Shown here: positions 37,801 through 49,800 of the stretch, in pieces
Layout: every line of letters starts with the position of its first letter
Position numbering within the stretch: the first letter of the stretch is position 1
Assembly (NCBI GenBank): GCA_036245525.1
Contig: BTPG01000003.1
Coordinates: 155,395,972 to 155,459,971 of the forward strand
Reading direction: 5' to 3'
DNA: 64,000 nucleotides
Source: Semisulcospira habei
Taxonomy: Eukaryota; Mollusca; Gastropoda; Semisulcospiridae
Program-made: the position numbers and the translations under genes
Notes under the pieces: generated by a model
Database searches by the model: none
Told to the model about the DNA's origin: nothing
What the model saw: the letters and a program-made list of their open reading frames with translations, nothing else

Positions 37801-40800
37801 GGTGGAGGCAAGCAAATTGGCCACAGCTTTTTTATCTGTAACCAAACTGGCACCATCTCTAAGATGGCCAACAGAAGCCGAGCCACCTCTGCCCCTAATT
37901 CTCCGAACAGCCTTCCATACTTTCTGGGACGGAGTCCGAGAAGTTAAAGATGAGACGAAGCGTCTCCAGGAAGCACGGCGTTCACGTTTAAAAATGTAAC
38001 GGGCTTTCGCCCTCTGTCTTTTAAAGGTTAAAATATTGACTTGCGACGGATTACGGAAAGCACGTCGCTGAGCAGATTTGCGCGCTATTTGGGCCTTGCG
38101 GCACTCTTCGTTGAACCATGGTACTCTCGGCTTTCGAGGGACTGATGCGGAAGTTTTAGGGATGGTTTCACCCGCTACGTCCAACAAAATAGTAGTAAAA
38201 GAAGAAATAGGTTCTTCAGATGACATGACCACCTCCTCTGTAATACGAGACTGACAGAGGGAGGCGAACAGAGGCCAGTTAGCTTTCTTAAGATTCCAGC
38301 GCCCCACCGGCGGATCCTCCCCACAGCTGACCGATGACAGGACTACTGGATGAATGCGTCGGACAAGTCCAGGCTGGCCGTGAAGTCTCCAGGCGGGACA
38401 GCGGTTCTCCGGGCCTCGGAGGACTCCATCCGAAGGAACGGAGCCGAGACCGACTGGTACATCGCCGAGAAGGACGACGAGGCACCAAATCTGTCCGGCT
38501 GCTGAACAACAACCAACACAATTTATACATTTAAGAAAGATTATTTATTACTCAACGGGTGAAGTACATAGCACATGTGTCCAGAGTCACACTGTCATAG
38601 CTACTCTACAAACCCAGGATGAAAACGGCAAACTAGGAGTACCAAGTACACAAGTAGAAGAGGGCGGCCGAGAAGGCCGGGGCGACGAGTGAGCTCCGAG
38701 GTGGCTTCCCGGAAGGGAGGCGACCTCTCTGCGCAGGGTGGAGGCCTAGAGAGGTTCACCCGGAAACTCGGTCCAGAATGGGCTGAGCAGACGGGAGGCA
38801 TCCGACAGCAGACGAGAAGGCAGGACGCCGCGACGGAAAGACGCGTGCGAAGGCGGCGGGCAGGCGTAGACGACTTGGGAGCACGACGGGCGGCTAGCCG
38901 GAGGAGGGCGGAGAAGAATCCCACCGAAGCCAGAAGCCGGGTGGTTGGGGAAGAGACTGGATCCCAGGGTCCTACGTACGGAGTCCACGCAGGCAGAGAC
39001 CCTCCTCGGTGGGGCGGGGGGAGGGGGGGGGGGGCAGGGCCGAGGCAGGGACGACGTCCGGGACGAGGCGACAGAGGCAGGCGTGCGGCGCAGAGATGAG
39101 AATCCTAAAATGATAAAAAGGCGGAAAAATTCCAAAGTCTGTCGAGTGGCGAAACCACGAGTGCGCGTACCTGCGAAGCAGGTACGCGATGCTAGGGGGG
39201 ACAATTTTTGAAAAGATGGTTAAAATCTATGCATTCTGAGCCTTATTTTATGGGGTCAGATCAGTTGTTTTTGTGACCCCCCGAAAGAGCGGATTTCCGC
39301 TAAAAGGCGGAAGATTCTCATCCCTGGCGGCGGAAGACCGTCCAGAGGAGGGGGGGCGACTGCGAAGCCGGGAGCGGGGGAGACGATCCATGGCCGGCGA
39401 TCCAAGGCAGGCGATCCAAGCAGCGAACCCAAGCGGGGCGCCAACAAGGGGAAGACGACCGGCGACGAGCGTGTCGAGGAGAGGGCGCCAAAGCTGCGGA
39501 GGGAGAGCGCAACGAACCGTGATGCCAAGACGACCCTAGAAAGCGGGCTGGTCCTACCGATGGCGCTCTGCGGGCGGAGGCAAACGTCTAGTGCAGGCTG
39601 TGGAACGGGAGAAGTCGGGAGTGTGGCTGGTCCGTGAACGCTGTGGCCGACGTCTCTGCTGGCCGGGCTCAATGAGGCGGGCGCTCTGCCAGCAACCAGA
39701 CCCCTTGGAGGAGTCAGGAGGCTTGTCGAGGAGAGAGAGGTGAGGACGGCCAGTCACGTGGGACGGCTCCAGGCACCCTGCTGCAGGCCGGGCTCAGTGA
39801 GGCGGGCACTCTGCCGGCATATAGATCCTCCGGAAGGATCAGCGGGCGTGGCAGCAGGGGCAGTCCTGTGGTCAGCAGATCCGGTGTTTACCCAACGAGA
39901 GGACGGCCAGTCAACGTGGGACGGCTCGTGGCGCACTGCTGCAGGCCGGGCTCAATGAGGCGGGCACTCTGCCGGCATACAGATCCTCCGGAAGGATCAG
40001 CGGGCATGGCAGGAGGCGCAGTCCTGTGGTCAGTAGTTCTCTAGTGTCCCCGACAAGAGATCCGTTCCGTTAGGCCGAGATGGGAAGCAGAACGCATGGT
40101 CAACCGTCGGCCACAGGGAGACGCCACACCAGAAGCAGAAACAGCTTAGCACACAAAAACATTTCCAATACAATGATTTTGAAATTCCAAAACTGCAGTA
40201 TCTCACTTAAGGCTAGCCCCTTAGCCCCCCGTGAATGTTCTGTGTGACGTGCAGTGTGTGAGCAAATGCATGTGGCACCCGTGAGCGCGCAAGTGGGTCC
40301 AGTAAGAGGCGCCGCAATGAGCCAATCCCCAACCCAGATAAAGGCGCCTATTTTACACCTGTCTGTTACATGAGTGTGTGTGTTGGGTCTCAGCCTGTGG
40401 CGCTTTGAGTCGATTCGTACAAAATTGAGAAAAAGCGCCCAAATAATAAGGTATTATTATTATTCTTAATGCGCCTGATATATCATTATATTACCGAATC
40501 AACCTTGGCGCTGCCTCACAAACAAGGCATGTTAGGCGACCGAGTGGGTCACAAAACCGCCAAAACGACCGACGCAGCGGCTACCGGGTTCCCAGGACCT
40601 AGTCATTCTCCTTCCCTTTTCTCCATTCTCTTTATTTTTTTTTATTTATTTTTTTTTTTTTACTTTTAGGGCTCAACCGCGTAAATAGTAAACCACGAAG
40701 GTAACATCAAAGAGGGGACCGAAAAGGTTTAGAACACATTAAGCTCCACGCTGGGTTCGAACCCGGGGCCTACACTCGAGCAGCGAACCCGTACACCACC

Positions 40801-43800
40801 GAGCCAAAGGGCTCCCCAGCGAAGAGAAGCGTTGGGCGCACAAAGGTACAAAATCAGTAGTACAACACAGTAAGAAGTGTTAAGGCAGGAAGGCTAGATA
40901 CCCGTAAATAGCAGGGGGGAGGGGGGGCAATCACCCGCAAAGCTAAGCGTAACGGGGGCAACCACAGTACAAGCAAACCCCGTGCCGAAGAACAAAATGG
41001 CGCCGAGCCACGAAGCTAACCAGGCGGTAACGGCGAGGGCACAAGGGGACCGCCCCGGAAACCAAGGGTCAGGTGAGACCTAGAGATATGCGACACACGC
41101 AGTAAAACCAGAAGCCCAGAAACGGCTGGCGCCCGACCCGGGGGCCAGTCGAGGGCAGCTACCGCTACCTTACCTCGGAGACGAAGCGGGGACAGGGCCA
41201 CCATAACACCGCCATAAAACCTGGAAGGGAGCGAAGCCAGGCCGGTATAGGCGAAAGGGCGGTAGACCGGCCACGCTGACAGCAAGCTGAACCAGCCAGA
41301 AGGCACGGAAGAAAGGCCGAGGAGTACACGAGGGGGACGGAACAAGCGCAGGAAAGAAGACCGGCTAACGACACCGTCCGAGAGCAAGGCTAAACACGTC
41401 TTATCCACGCGAGCAAAGTAGACTGACTGGTTGGTCTACTACTTGACCGTTAACCAGTAGAGCAGCATCAGGAGACAACTCTCGGCCCCTCGAGGGGTTC
41501 CCCGAGTGCCTCCCGGGTTGTGTTGTTACACAACGGATTCTGAGGCTAAAATTGAGCAAGTAAGTAGGCACTCCCTAAAGTCATGTCATCGGTAATGTTT
41601 TTGAGGAAACAAATGTAAAATTCAAAGTTATCCAAGAGCATGTCATCATATTAACCCTTATCATTTGGAATACACCAGTGTGTGAAATAAGTTTGACTTA
41701 TATAGTTCAAGGGTAGTGCCAGAATAGCTTGGCGCCTCCAGGCGCCAAGCTATTCTGGCACCACCCTTGAACTAAAGCCATTGGTCTGTATCCTTATCTG
41801 TACTATAATGTAGCTCGCATATATGGCAGTGTACAAATTTGAAGCTTTTAGCCTCAGTATGATATGGGTTAACAGAAAGAAAATGCCACTAAACGCATGG
41901 TGTATGAGAAACAGCAAAAGCGAGCTAACAAGGGCACCCAAAGAGCCCATACTGTACACAGCTGATGAATATGACGGACAGGAGACACTGTGCCCTAAAG
42001 GCCGAAATCCCCAAATTTTTCACTTGTCCTCTGAAGACTGCATCACAATCGCTGGAGACAGATCGAACATGATAGTTCATGGGTGGTGCCAGAACAGCTT
42101 GGCTCCTATAGGCACCAAGCTATTCTGGCATCACCCTTGAACTTTCTTTTTCAATCCATATCTTATGGTACGAAAGGGGATAATGAGTGGTGACACTCTG
42201 GAAATACTTTGGCAAGTATTGTGTCCTGGTCTGTGATTTTGAACCTTACAGCTGTTAGCCGCAAAGTCCAAAATCACGGACCAGCGTACATTCAGATTCT
42301 GAAACCATATTGCTATTTCATCAACTCACTGGTTGTCTGCAGTGAGAGCAAGAGAGTGGTACTGTCCGCAGCTGACGGCGACGCACGACTCGGGCATGAG
42401 GGTTTCAATCAGCATGGGGCGGTGATACACGTGGCGAGTGCCCACTCCAACTTGTCCGTACAGTGAGCTGCCCCATCCATACACCTACAATTTATGTGCA
42501 TATGTAGACTTATGCATCATGTAATGCAGCATCACAAGTGGGCAACAGAGACAGACTTATGTAGCCAGGCTCATACACTCATGTATCAACTGCAGCCACA
42601 AAGACTGTAATGAGTTCCCGCCCCTTCCCCCACCTCCACTGATTTCCACCCCAGCTGCTGCCAGATCCTATTTTAATTCTTTTCCCTAAAGAGGATGCAG
42701 TCATCAAGGGCACTGGATTTTTTTCACTCCATAATATTGAATAGCTCTTTCCCTACAGATGTCAACTTCAACCACCCCGGGAGATTACTTCCCCTAGAAC
42801 ACTATCGATAGTGATATCTGCCCAGCCAAGGTTTGCTTGCAGTGCATGTGCTTGGCTATTTTTAGCACTGAAAGTTTTGTCGCAAGTCGCTACTTGGCAT
42901 GCACACTGGATCCAGAAATGAATTGTTAATTCATTCAGCCCGACGCACGTATTTCCTAAATTTTGGAGGCGTTATCTAACAACTATGCACCTGTTGCAGG
43001 AGATGGATCGACCATGATAATTCAAGGGTAGTGCCAGATTAGCTTGGTGCTGACAGGCGCCAAGCTAATCTGGCACTACCCTTGAATTATCATGGTCGAT
43101 CCATCTCCTGCTGTAGTGCGTCAGGGCTGAATGGGTTAACAAAATTACATAGTGGCAGAGTACATAATACAGAAAAGTTACTTTGTAGCCAAAGAGTTGA
43201 TGCCTGAAAAACTGAATATATATCAGACGACTAGACTACAAGAAACACAGGAACTCATGAGTCCGCACCCCCACCCCACACGTCTAGAGGTTTATGAGAT
43301 ATTCTACACATCCTATGAAGGTGTTGCAGTTGCAGTTTAGAAGCATGTTCCTTGACTGGCAGGGGCTCTTTGCCACTAAAGTGTATCGTGCTCCACTGCT
43401 CTGAGTTGCACTGTAGCTTTTGTGTTGTATTGTGTTGCATGTAATATTCACCCCCTGTTGCGTGATGGCGAGGGTGTGCTGACCCCCACATGACACCGCC
43501 TCTACGCGATTCTGCAGCAAGTGGAATGCCTGGACGCAAGCTGGCGTGCTGACCGACCCTTCTCGCACGAGATCCCCGTGACCTAATCTGAAAATCACCG
43601 GGCATGATGTGGGTAACAGAAGCATTTGTGTGCTGGTCTGTGATTTTGGACCTTACGGCCTGTACCTGTAAGGTCCAAAATCACAGACCAGCACCAACTA
43701 CTTATGTTTATGTTGACAGCTATTGACAGTCATAGAGAAGCTGTGTCAATCAGAAAACTGTCAGGAGCAATGTGAAAACTTGGTCACAGCAATTTTTACA

Positions 43801-46800
43801 AATCAGAAACATCATCATCATCATCATCAGTCCCTTGCCCGAACTGGGCGTTGGGGGGACTGAAAGGCAGCAGCAACAGACAGTGCTCTCCACTGAGTTC
43901 TATTTTGGGCGGTGGCAAGCAAGTCTGGCATCTCGAGTTCGGTCCATTCTTTTATGTTTGCGACCCAACTCTTTCTCTGACGACCTCGCCGACGACTTCC
44001 TTCGAGAGTGCCTTGGAGGATAGTCTTGGACAAGGTGTTGTGTCGGGTCACGTGGCCAAACCAAGCAAGCTTGCGCCGTTTCACAGTTGCCAGAAGGGGT
44101 TCATGTGGGCCCACCAGGGAAGTGACGATGCTCCGTACATATTCGTTGGTCTTGTGCTCGCGGTACGAGATGCGGAGCAACTTCCTCAGGCACTTGTTCT
44201 CAAAGGCCTGGATTTTCTTTTCTGAGTCTGCAAGCAGTGTCCAAGTCTCACAGCCGTAGAGTAGAATAGACACTACGAGGGACTTGTAAAGCCTGTACTT
44301 GATGGTGAAGCTGATGGAGTTACTTCGCCATATCCTGTCCAGCCTGGCCATTGCGGATGTTGCTGTACCTATCCTGATACGGATCTCTGCTATGCAACTA
44401 CCGTCTTTGGACAGGGTGGCTCCCAAGTACTTGAAGCTATTGACCTCTTCTAGCTTCTGGCCATTCATGTGAATATTGCTGCTGCTGTCGCTTGTGGTGT
44501 TGATCATCACTTTGCTTTTATCCGTACTGATCTCCATGCCATAAGACCCTGCGCTACTTGAAAGTTTGTCTGTCAGGTTTTGGAGCTCACTATTGCTGCC
44601 TGCCATGAGGTCAATGTCGTCTGCGAATCGAAGATTGCACAGGGATCTGCCACCAATAGAGATTGAAGTATGGTGGTCGTGGAGGGTTTCCTGCATGATC
44701 TTCTCCAGGAATATGTTGAAAAGGACAGGAGAGAGCAGGCATCCTTGACGGACACCGATCGTCGTCCTGAAGAACTCGCCTGACTGATTGTTAAGTAGAA
44801 CCGCGCTGCAGGCGTTCTTGTAAAGCGCTTCTATCATTTGGATCAGTCCCTCCTCTATGTTGAACGATCTCATGACTTGCCAGAGTCTGTCGTGCCAGAC
44901 GCGATCAAATGCTTTCCTGAAATCAATGAAGTTGTGGTAGAGTTCGCGCTGATGCTGCAGATGTTTCTCGATCAGGACGCGGCAGTTGAAAATCTGCTCT
45001 ACAGTGCTTCTTCCAACTCTGAAGCCAGCCTGTTCTTCTGCCAGCAGTTCCTCGGCGAAAGTTTTGAGGCGGTTGAGAATGATTCTAAGCATTACTTTGC
45101 TAGGGTGACTTATCAGACTGATAGTTCTGTAGTTCTGGCACTGTTTCAGGTTTCCTTTCTTGGGGAGCGGGATCACTAGAGACTGTGTCCATTCTACTGG
45201 CCATTTCTTTTGCTCCCAGATCTTTTGACAGAGTGTAGTGAGGACCTTCGTTGTTACTTCTCCTCCATGTTTCAACAGTTCAGTAGGTACGTTGTCTATA
45301 CCTGGAGACTTTCCTCCCTTCAGGCCGCGTACGGCTGCTTCCACCTCTTCAGCTAACACTGGCAGGTCTTCAGCCTTCCTGGCCCCAGCCTGGTTGTTTT
45401 GGAGGATGCTGGTGTCTGGCTCAGCCTTGTAGTTATACAAGTCTCGGCAGTACTCAGTCCATCTGTTTAGTACAGCAGTGTTTTCCGTAAGGAGTTGGCC
45501 GCTGCTGTCTTCGATGACTGTGGCTGTTCGCTGTTGAGTCTTGGTGAGGGTCCTTAGCGTTTCATAAGCCTTCTTGCTGTTGCCGTTTGCCATGCCCTCT
45601 TCCACGCTACAACACTGGTCTTCAATCCAATCTTCTTTGGCTTCTTTCATCCTCTTCCTGATCTTCTTGTTGACAAGTCTGTACTTGTTTGCTGATGTGA
45701 GGTCTTGGCCTCTCTTTTTCTTCCAGGCTCTCCTCTCATCACAGAGATCGAGGATGTCATCGGTGACCCAGGGCTGTTTGCGCTTCCTCTGCTTCCCCAG
45801 CACTTCTTCTGCTGTAGAAAGTAACACCTCTTTTATATTTCCAGCAAGGGTGTCTACGTCGCAGTCCAAAGTAGCCAATCAGAAACACAGGCAAAATAAA
45901 CATTAAAGGGACACTCCTGACCTTTTTTAATGCTTCAGTTCGCAAAAAGCTTTTACTGGGATTCAGTATACACACCCACTTAGACAGTGACCACCCTATT
46001 GTACCACCAAATGCTTTCTTTCGTCCGTTCAAAGTGAAAAGATGCCACCAGAATCTTGTGACGGGACCCCGTGAAAAGATTGCTTCTGTAGCTGACGTCA
46101 TAACTATTCTATGTGACCTTAGGTCATCTGCATAATTATAACCAATCAGAGACAAGATGGCGGATGAACCAGCGAAGAAAAAAAGAAAGTATCAGTTGAC
46201 TCGCGCCGGCCGACAATGACAGACTCAGAATTGAAGAGAAGAAAGAGAAAGAGAGACAAGATACCCCTAAGTAGAATTGACATCGGACAAGGTAATATTT
46301 AGCTTGGCTTGACCGCCCATCTGGAATTTGTCACTTTCTTGCTATGTGAATCACTCAGTAAGTAATCCGGCTATGGTCTTTATCGATCTTCCAATAGTTC
46401 CGTAGAATTTATCTCTTACTGATGTCACAAAAATTTAAACCTGTTTTATCATAAAGTTACGAGCTAGTTCAGATTTTATGCTGCAAGGATCTGAAAAATG
46501 TATTTTTCTTTAAAATGTATTTTTTCGAAAAATACTTACCGATGACATTACAGTATGGAATGGTTCTTAGCTAGACTAATTTTAGCAAAAATTGTTGTGT
46601 ACGAGTATGGCAGTGTTGGCAGGTGAGGGGCGCCATAGCCTAGGTGGTAACCTGTGTAGCCTCCCTTCCATCCCATCCGGAAATGCGCCCAGCGGAAGCT
46701 CACCAGTCAGTTTCTTAGCAGACCATCGGCAAGCGGGGCAGGTGGGAGGGTCCTTCGAGTAATTCATCGGTAAGTATTTTTCGAAAAAATACATTTCAAA

Positions 46801-49800
46801 GAAAAATACATTTGTTTCCTCAAAACACATTACCGATGACATTACAGTATGGAAGAATCCCAAAGTGTTCTGCCTCAGGCCCATTACAAGTACCTTCCCC
46901 CCCCGGCGAGACTACAGGAGCAGCGGCAGCCGCTCGCCTGACGCTCACGGGACAGGTCGTCTAGGCCTACATGGGTTACGCTGTTTGCCTTCCGGCCCAG
47001 CACAACGGTACGGCGTCGAACCTAGGGACGGTGCCTTTACACTGGACAGGATGAGACTGCAGGCAGTGGACGCCCGCGCGGCGCTTCTAATTTTCTCCGA
47101 GCACAGCCTCGGCCTCGACTCGCCACACTGCCGCCGGTGCGGCTTCAACCGCTAGTTGGGTTGGTGGCATGTACACATTGTAAGCGCTTACAGCTGGAAG
47201 GTAAGTTAAGTGCTGTAAACTATGATCCGTTTTATTCCTTAGTGGTTCGGCGACAACACAGGGTCCCTGCCGGTGCCCCAGGATGTTAGCTCGGTTATCT
47301 ACGACCCCGGGTCATGGTGCGTCTGCTGCGGAGACAGCACTTGGCTACCCTTGTCTCGGCCTCTATCATTCCTAGCGTCGATGATTGGAGACTCTCTCCT
47401 CTAGCCGTGGTTATGAGCTTCCTGGCTGGCCGGTCTTATCCTACCACGCTGTGTACCACTTCTAGCGCGACGCCTTGCCTGCTACCACTTCGTCTGAACA
47501 GGGACTTCAGGATGCCCCCGGCGCTTTGACATCCCGACCTTCATAGCGGCTGCGACAGTAGACGCGCGCACCACGCTGTACAAGTTCGTCACCGACCCAT
47601 CCTTCAGCGGGGAGACCGCCCGAGACTTCACCTAGCAGTGCAGACTTGGACTGGGCCTTCAGCCTGGACTCGGCGACTTCCTAGATGATACAGAGCCGGT
47701 CGGAGACCTCAGACTGCGTTGCGTTCTGGTCGTCCCCAGATAAGGAAGAGGACACCGCCTCCAGCCATTCCCTCCGCTTTACCTTCGACGGCGTGACCTG
47801 CTAGGCTCGTGCGCTTCCGCAACCTCTGGGGGTTCTACCATGGCTGTACTCCGTTGCAGACAGGACCAGTCGGACATCTTCGTGCTCCACATCGACTACA
47901 GACAATCCCCTCTTGCATAACCGATCAGAGTCCTCCTTGGAGAAGGATCGAGATGCACTTGGTATCCCCTCGGCAGGCGTGGTTCCTGGTCTATGTGGGC
48001 AAGTTCAACCCTCATCTTCGCGCCGCTTCTCTATCTGTGGATGGAACCTCGCACCGACCTCACGAACGGCAGCGTCCGAAGCGGCAAAGGCAGCATTTGG
48101 CGAACCCAGCGCGGCGCTTGTCTCTAGAGCAGGCGTTCTCCGCCAGACGGGGACTTCGGCTGTGGGGATTGGTGAGTACCACACTGGACCTTCTTCCCCT
48201 CGGATGTCTCTACTGCCCCCGCCTCAGCGGCTCCTGCTTCTCCCCAGGCGACCCTCGACAGGCGACCTCGAGTCTCAGGTTCCGGTGTGACCTTTGCTAT
48301 GCCCTCACCTTCTTCACGGGGCGGATCCAGACTGGTGCGCGACGGGAGTTCCTCTTCCTCCCCTCCTCCCAGGATGTCCCTCACATCGACGCAAGCTTCG
48401 CCACCAGGAGCGCTCCCCTATCAGAACTTCAAGATAGCGGGCACCGGCCGATGTGCCAAGCATAGTCCCCGTCCTGTGGGCTAAGGCACGCCAGCGCCGC
48501 ATGGTCCAGCATTCTCATGCCGCCGAGAGTATAGTCACTCACCGCGGCCAGGACATCTTCTCTTGTATGTGTTGGCGTATACCACAGGTTGCAGTGGGCG
48601 TCGGTCCGGAGGGAGGTCTCAGGAGGACGTGCCATGGGAACACGATCAGCGGGTGCCGGGTCATACCTGGGGGTCGCTCGAGAGTGCCGGCTTGCCTCCG
48701 AGACGTGAGAAGCAGTCCGTCGACGAGTCCACCTGTCCCTTGAGCGCGAATGTCGTCAAGCTACGGGAGTCCACTTGGTTTGTTCTACAGAGCTAAGGCT
48801 TGTCTGCGCTGGGGGAAAGACAGGGCATGTTGCCAGCAGACTTGTCCAGTCGTGGTCCCCGATCACTAACCTGGAGCGGGGCACTGAATCCCTGTGCCCG
48901 CACTGGCCTCTTGCCTTGGCCGAGGAGGCGGCAATGACTGAAGCATCTTGTGGCGGACGAGTCTCCACAACCTGGTAAGCAGCATTTGTCGGGTCTGTGA
49001 CAGCCACCAGTGCTGGAGCTCGCTCTCGAGTCTTATCTTCACCGAACAGGTGGCACAACCAGGTAGAGACTACTCGGCGGGACTGTGGTGGTTACCGGTG
49101 CAGGGGCTTTGCCTCAAGGCCTAATCGTGGCGCTTGAGGTTCCGCGACCAGGCAGAGACCACTCAACGGGACTGTGGTGGCTGCCAGCGCTAGAGCTCGG
49201 GCTCACGGCCAAAGCCGCGGCATTGAAGGCTCTACAACCTGGTAAGGGCCACTTGTCGGGTCTGTGGGGCTTACCAGTGTTGGACCCCTTACCCGTGCTG
49301 GCATCGGCCAATCTCGACGGTAGAAGCTCTTTAGCTGGGTCCATGGTTCTTCCAGCCAGGGGCGCAGACCAGGCACTGGTGAGTGGAGGCACAGCCGGAA
49401 CAGGGTATGCAAATAGCATGTCTGTCACTAGGCCAAAGGAACTGTCCACAACGTGAGCAGGAGCAGACTTGCCAACTGTAACATAGTGCATAAAGAAAAG
49501 AGAGCAAGCGAGCCCCTGTGGGCCCGCAATACGAATCCGCATGACGACAAATGAAGTTAAGTGCACAGCGTATGCCGACGCCTGGCGCTCTATCCCCTCC
49601 CTTGAGCGCCAGTCGTAGGCAATAACCGAGGTTTTACCTTGATAATGGAGAAGCAGGGGAACCCCCACACTTCGCAGACCAACCAGCTCACCGCAGCGAA
49701 GCCCAACAGCTAAGGCGGCGAAGGCAGAGTCGACCCAGTCCATGGTTCGTGAGCGGAGACCACGCAGGCATCACAGGCAAGACCAGTCCCTGAAACTGGG

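Larger units (their letters stand above)
33286..38348 (-). mobile_element. I/Nimb-like LINE, 5'-truncated, inserted in element 3
   Basis: Flanked by a 14-bp target duplication GATGAATGCGTCGG (33272-33285 and 38349-38362). The 3' end is a TTAG tetranucleotide array at 33286-33308 on the plus strand, as in I-group LINEs with repeat tails. The 5' truncation falls near the end of the endonuclease domain. Encodes reverse transcriptase, RNase H and a C-terminal Cys/His motif, and is split by a 1.7-kb insertion. The target lies in the RT motif-A codons of the DIRS element. Confidence 0.93.
38521..41422. other. Element 3 interior, 5' part
   Basis: GC-rich gag-like compositional tracts with no long frame, a cassette array (39.65-40.04 kb), a SINE (40.6-40.8 kb) and a right-hand spacer. 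No intact gene. Confidence 0.5.
30120..41613 (-). mobile_element. DIRS-type retrotransposon, element 3 (decayed, with nested insertions)
   Basis: Ends are clear: terminal repeats at 30159-30330 and 41423-41594, internal complementary region at 30380-30475, core AAAT at both edges. Without the LINE (33286-38348) it would be about 6.4 kb. The interior keeps tyrosine recombinase, RNase H/RT and possible gag fragments on the minus strand, but no long frame survives. Lies in the intron between the exons at 42330 and 30011. Confidence 0.9.

Noticed and set aside
40744..40818. Functional tRNA gene
   Set aside because: A- and B-box words are present but the acceptor stem does not pair and an A-rich tail follows; called a SINE head instead.
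47809..48465. 218-codon plus-strand frame in element 4 as an intact gene
   Set aside because: Only short pieces match RT and they lie in more than one frame; treated as a remnant.
49114..49743. Recombinase-like GLRCGELVGL word on the minus strand of element 4
   Set aside because: One short word without the His-x-x-Arg and Tyr boxes in the frame; too weak to call.
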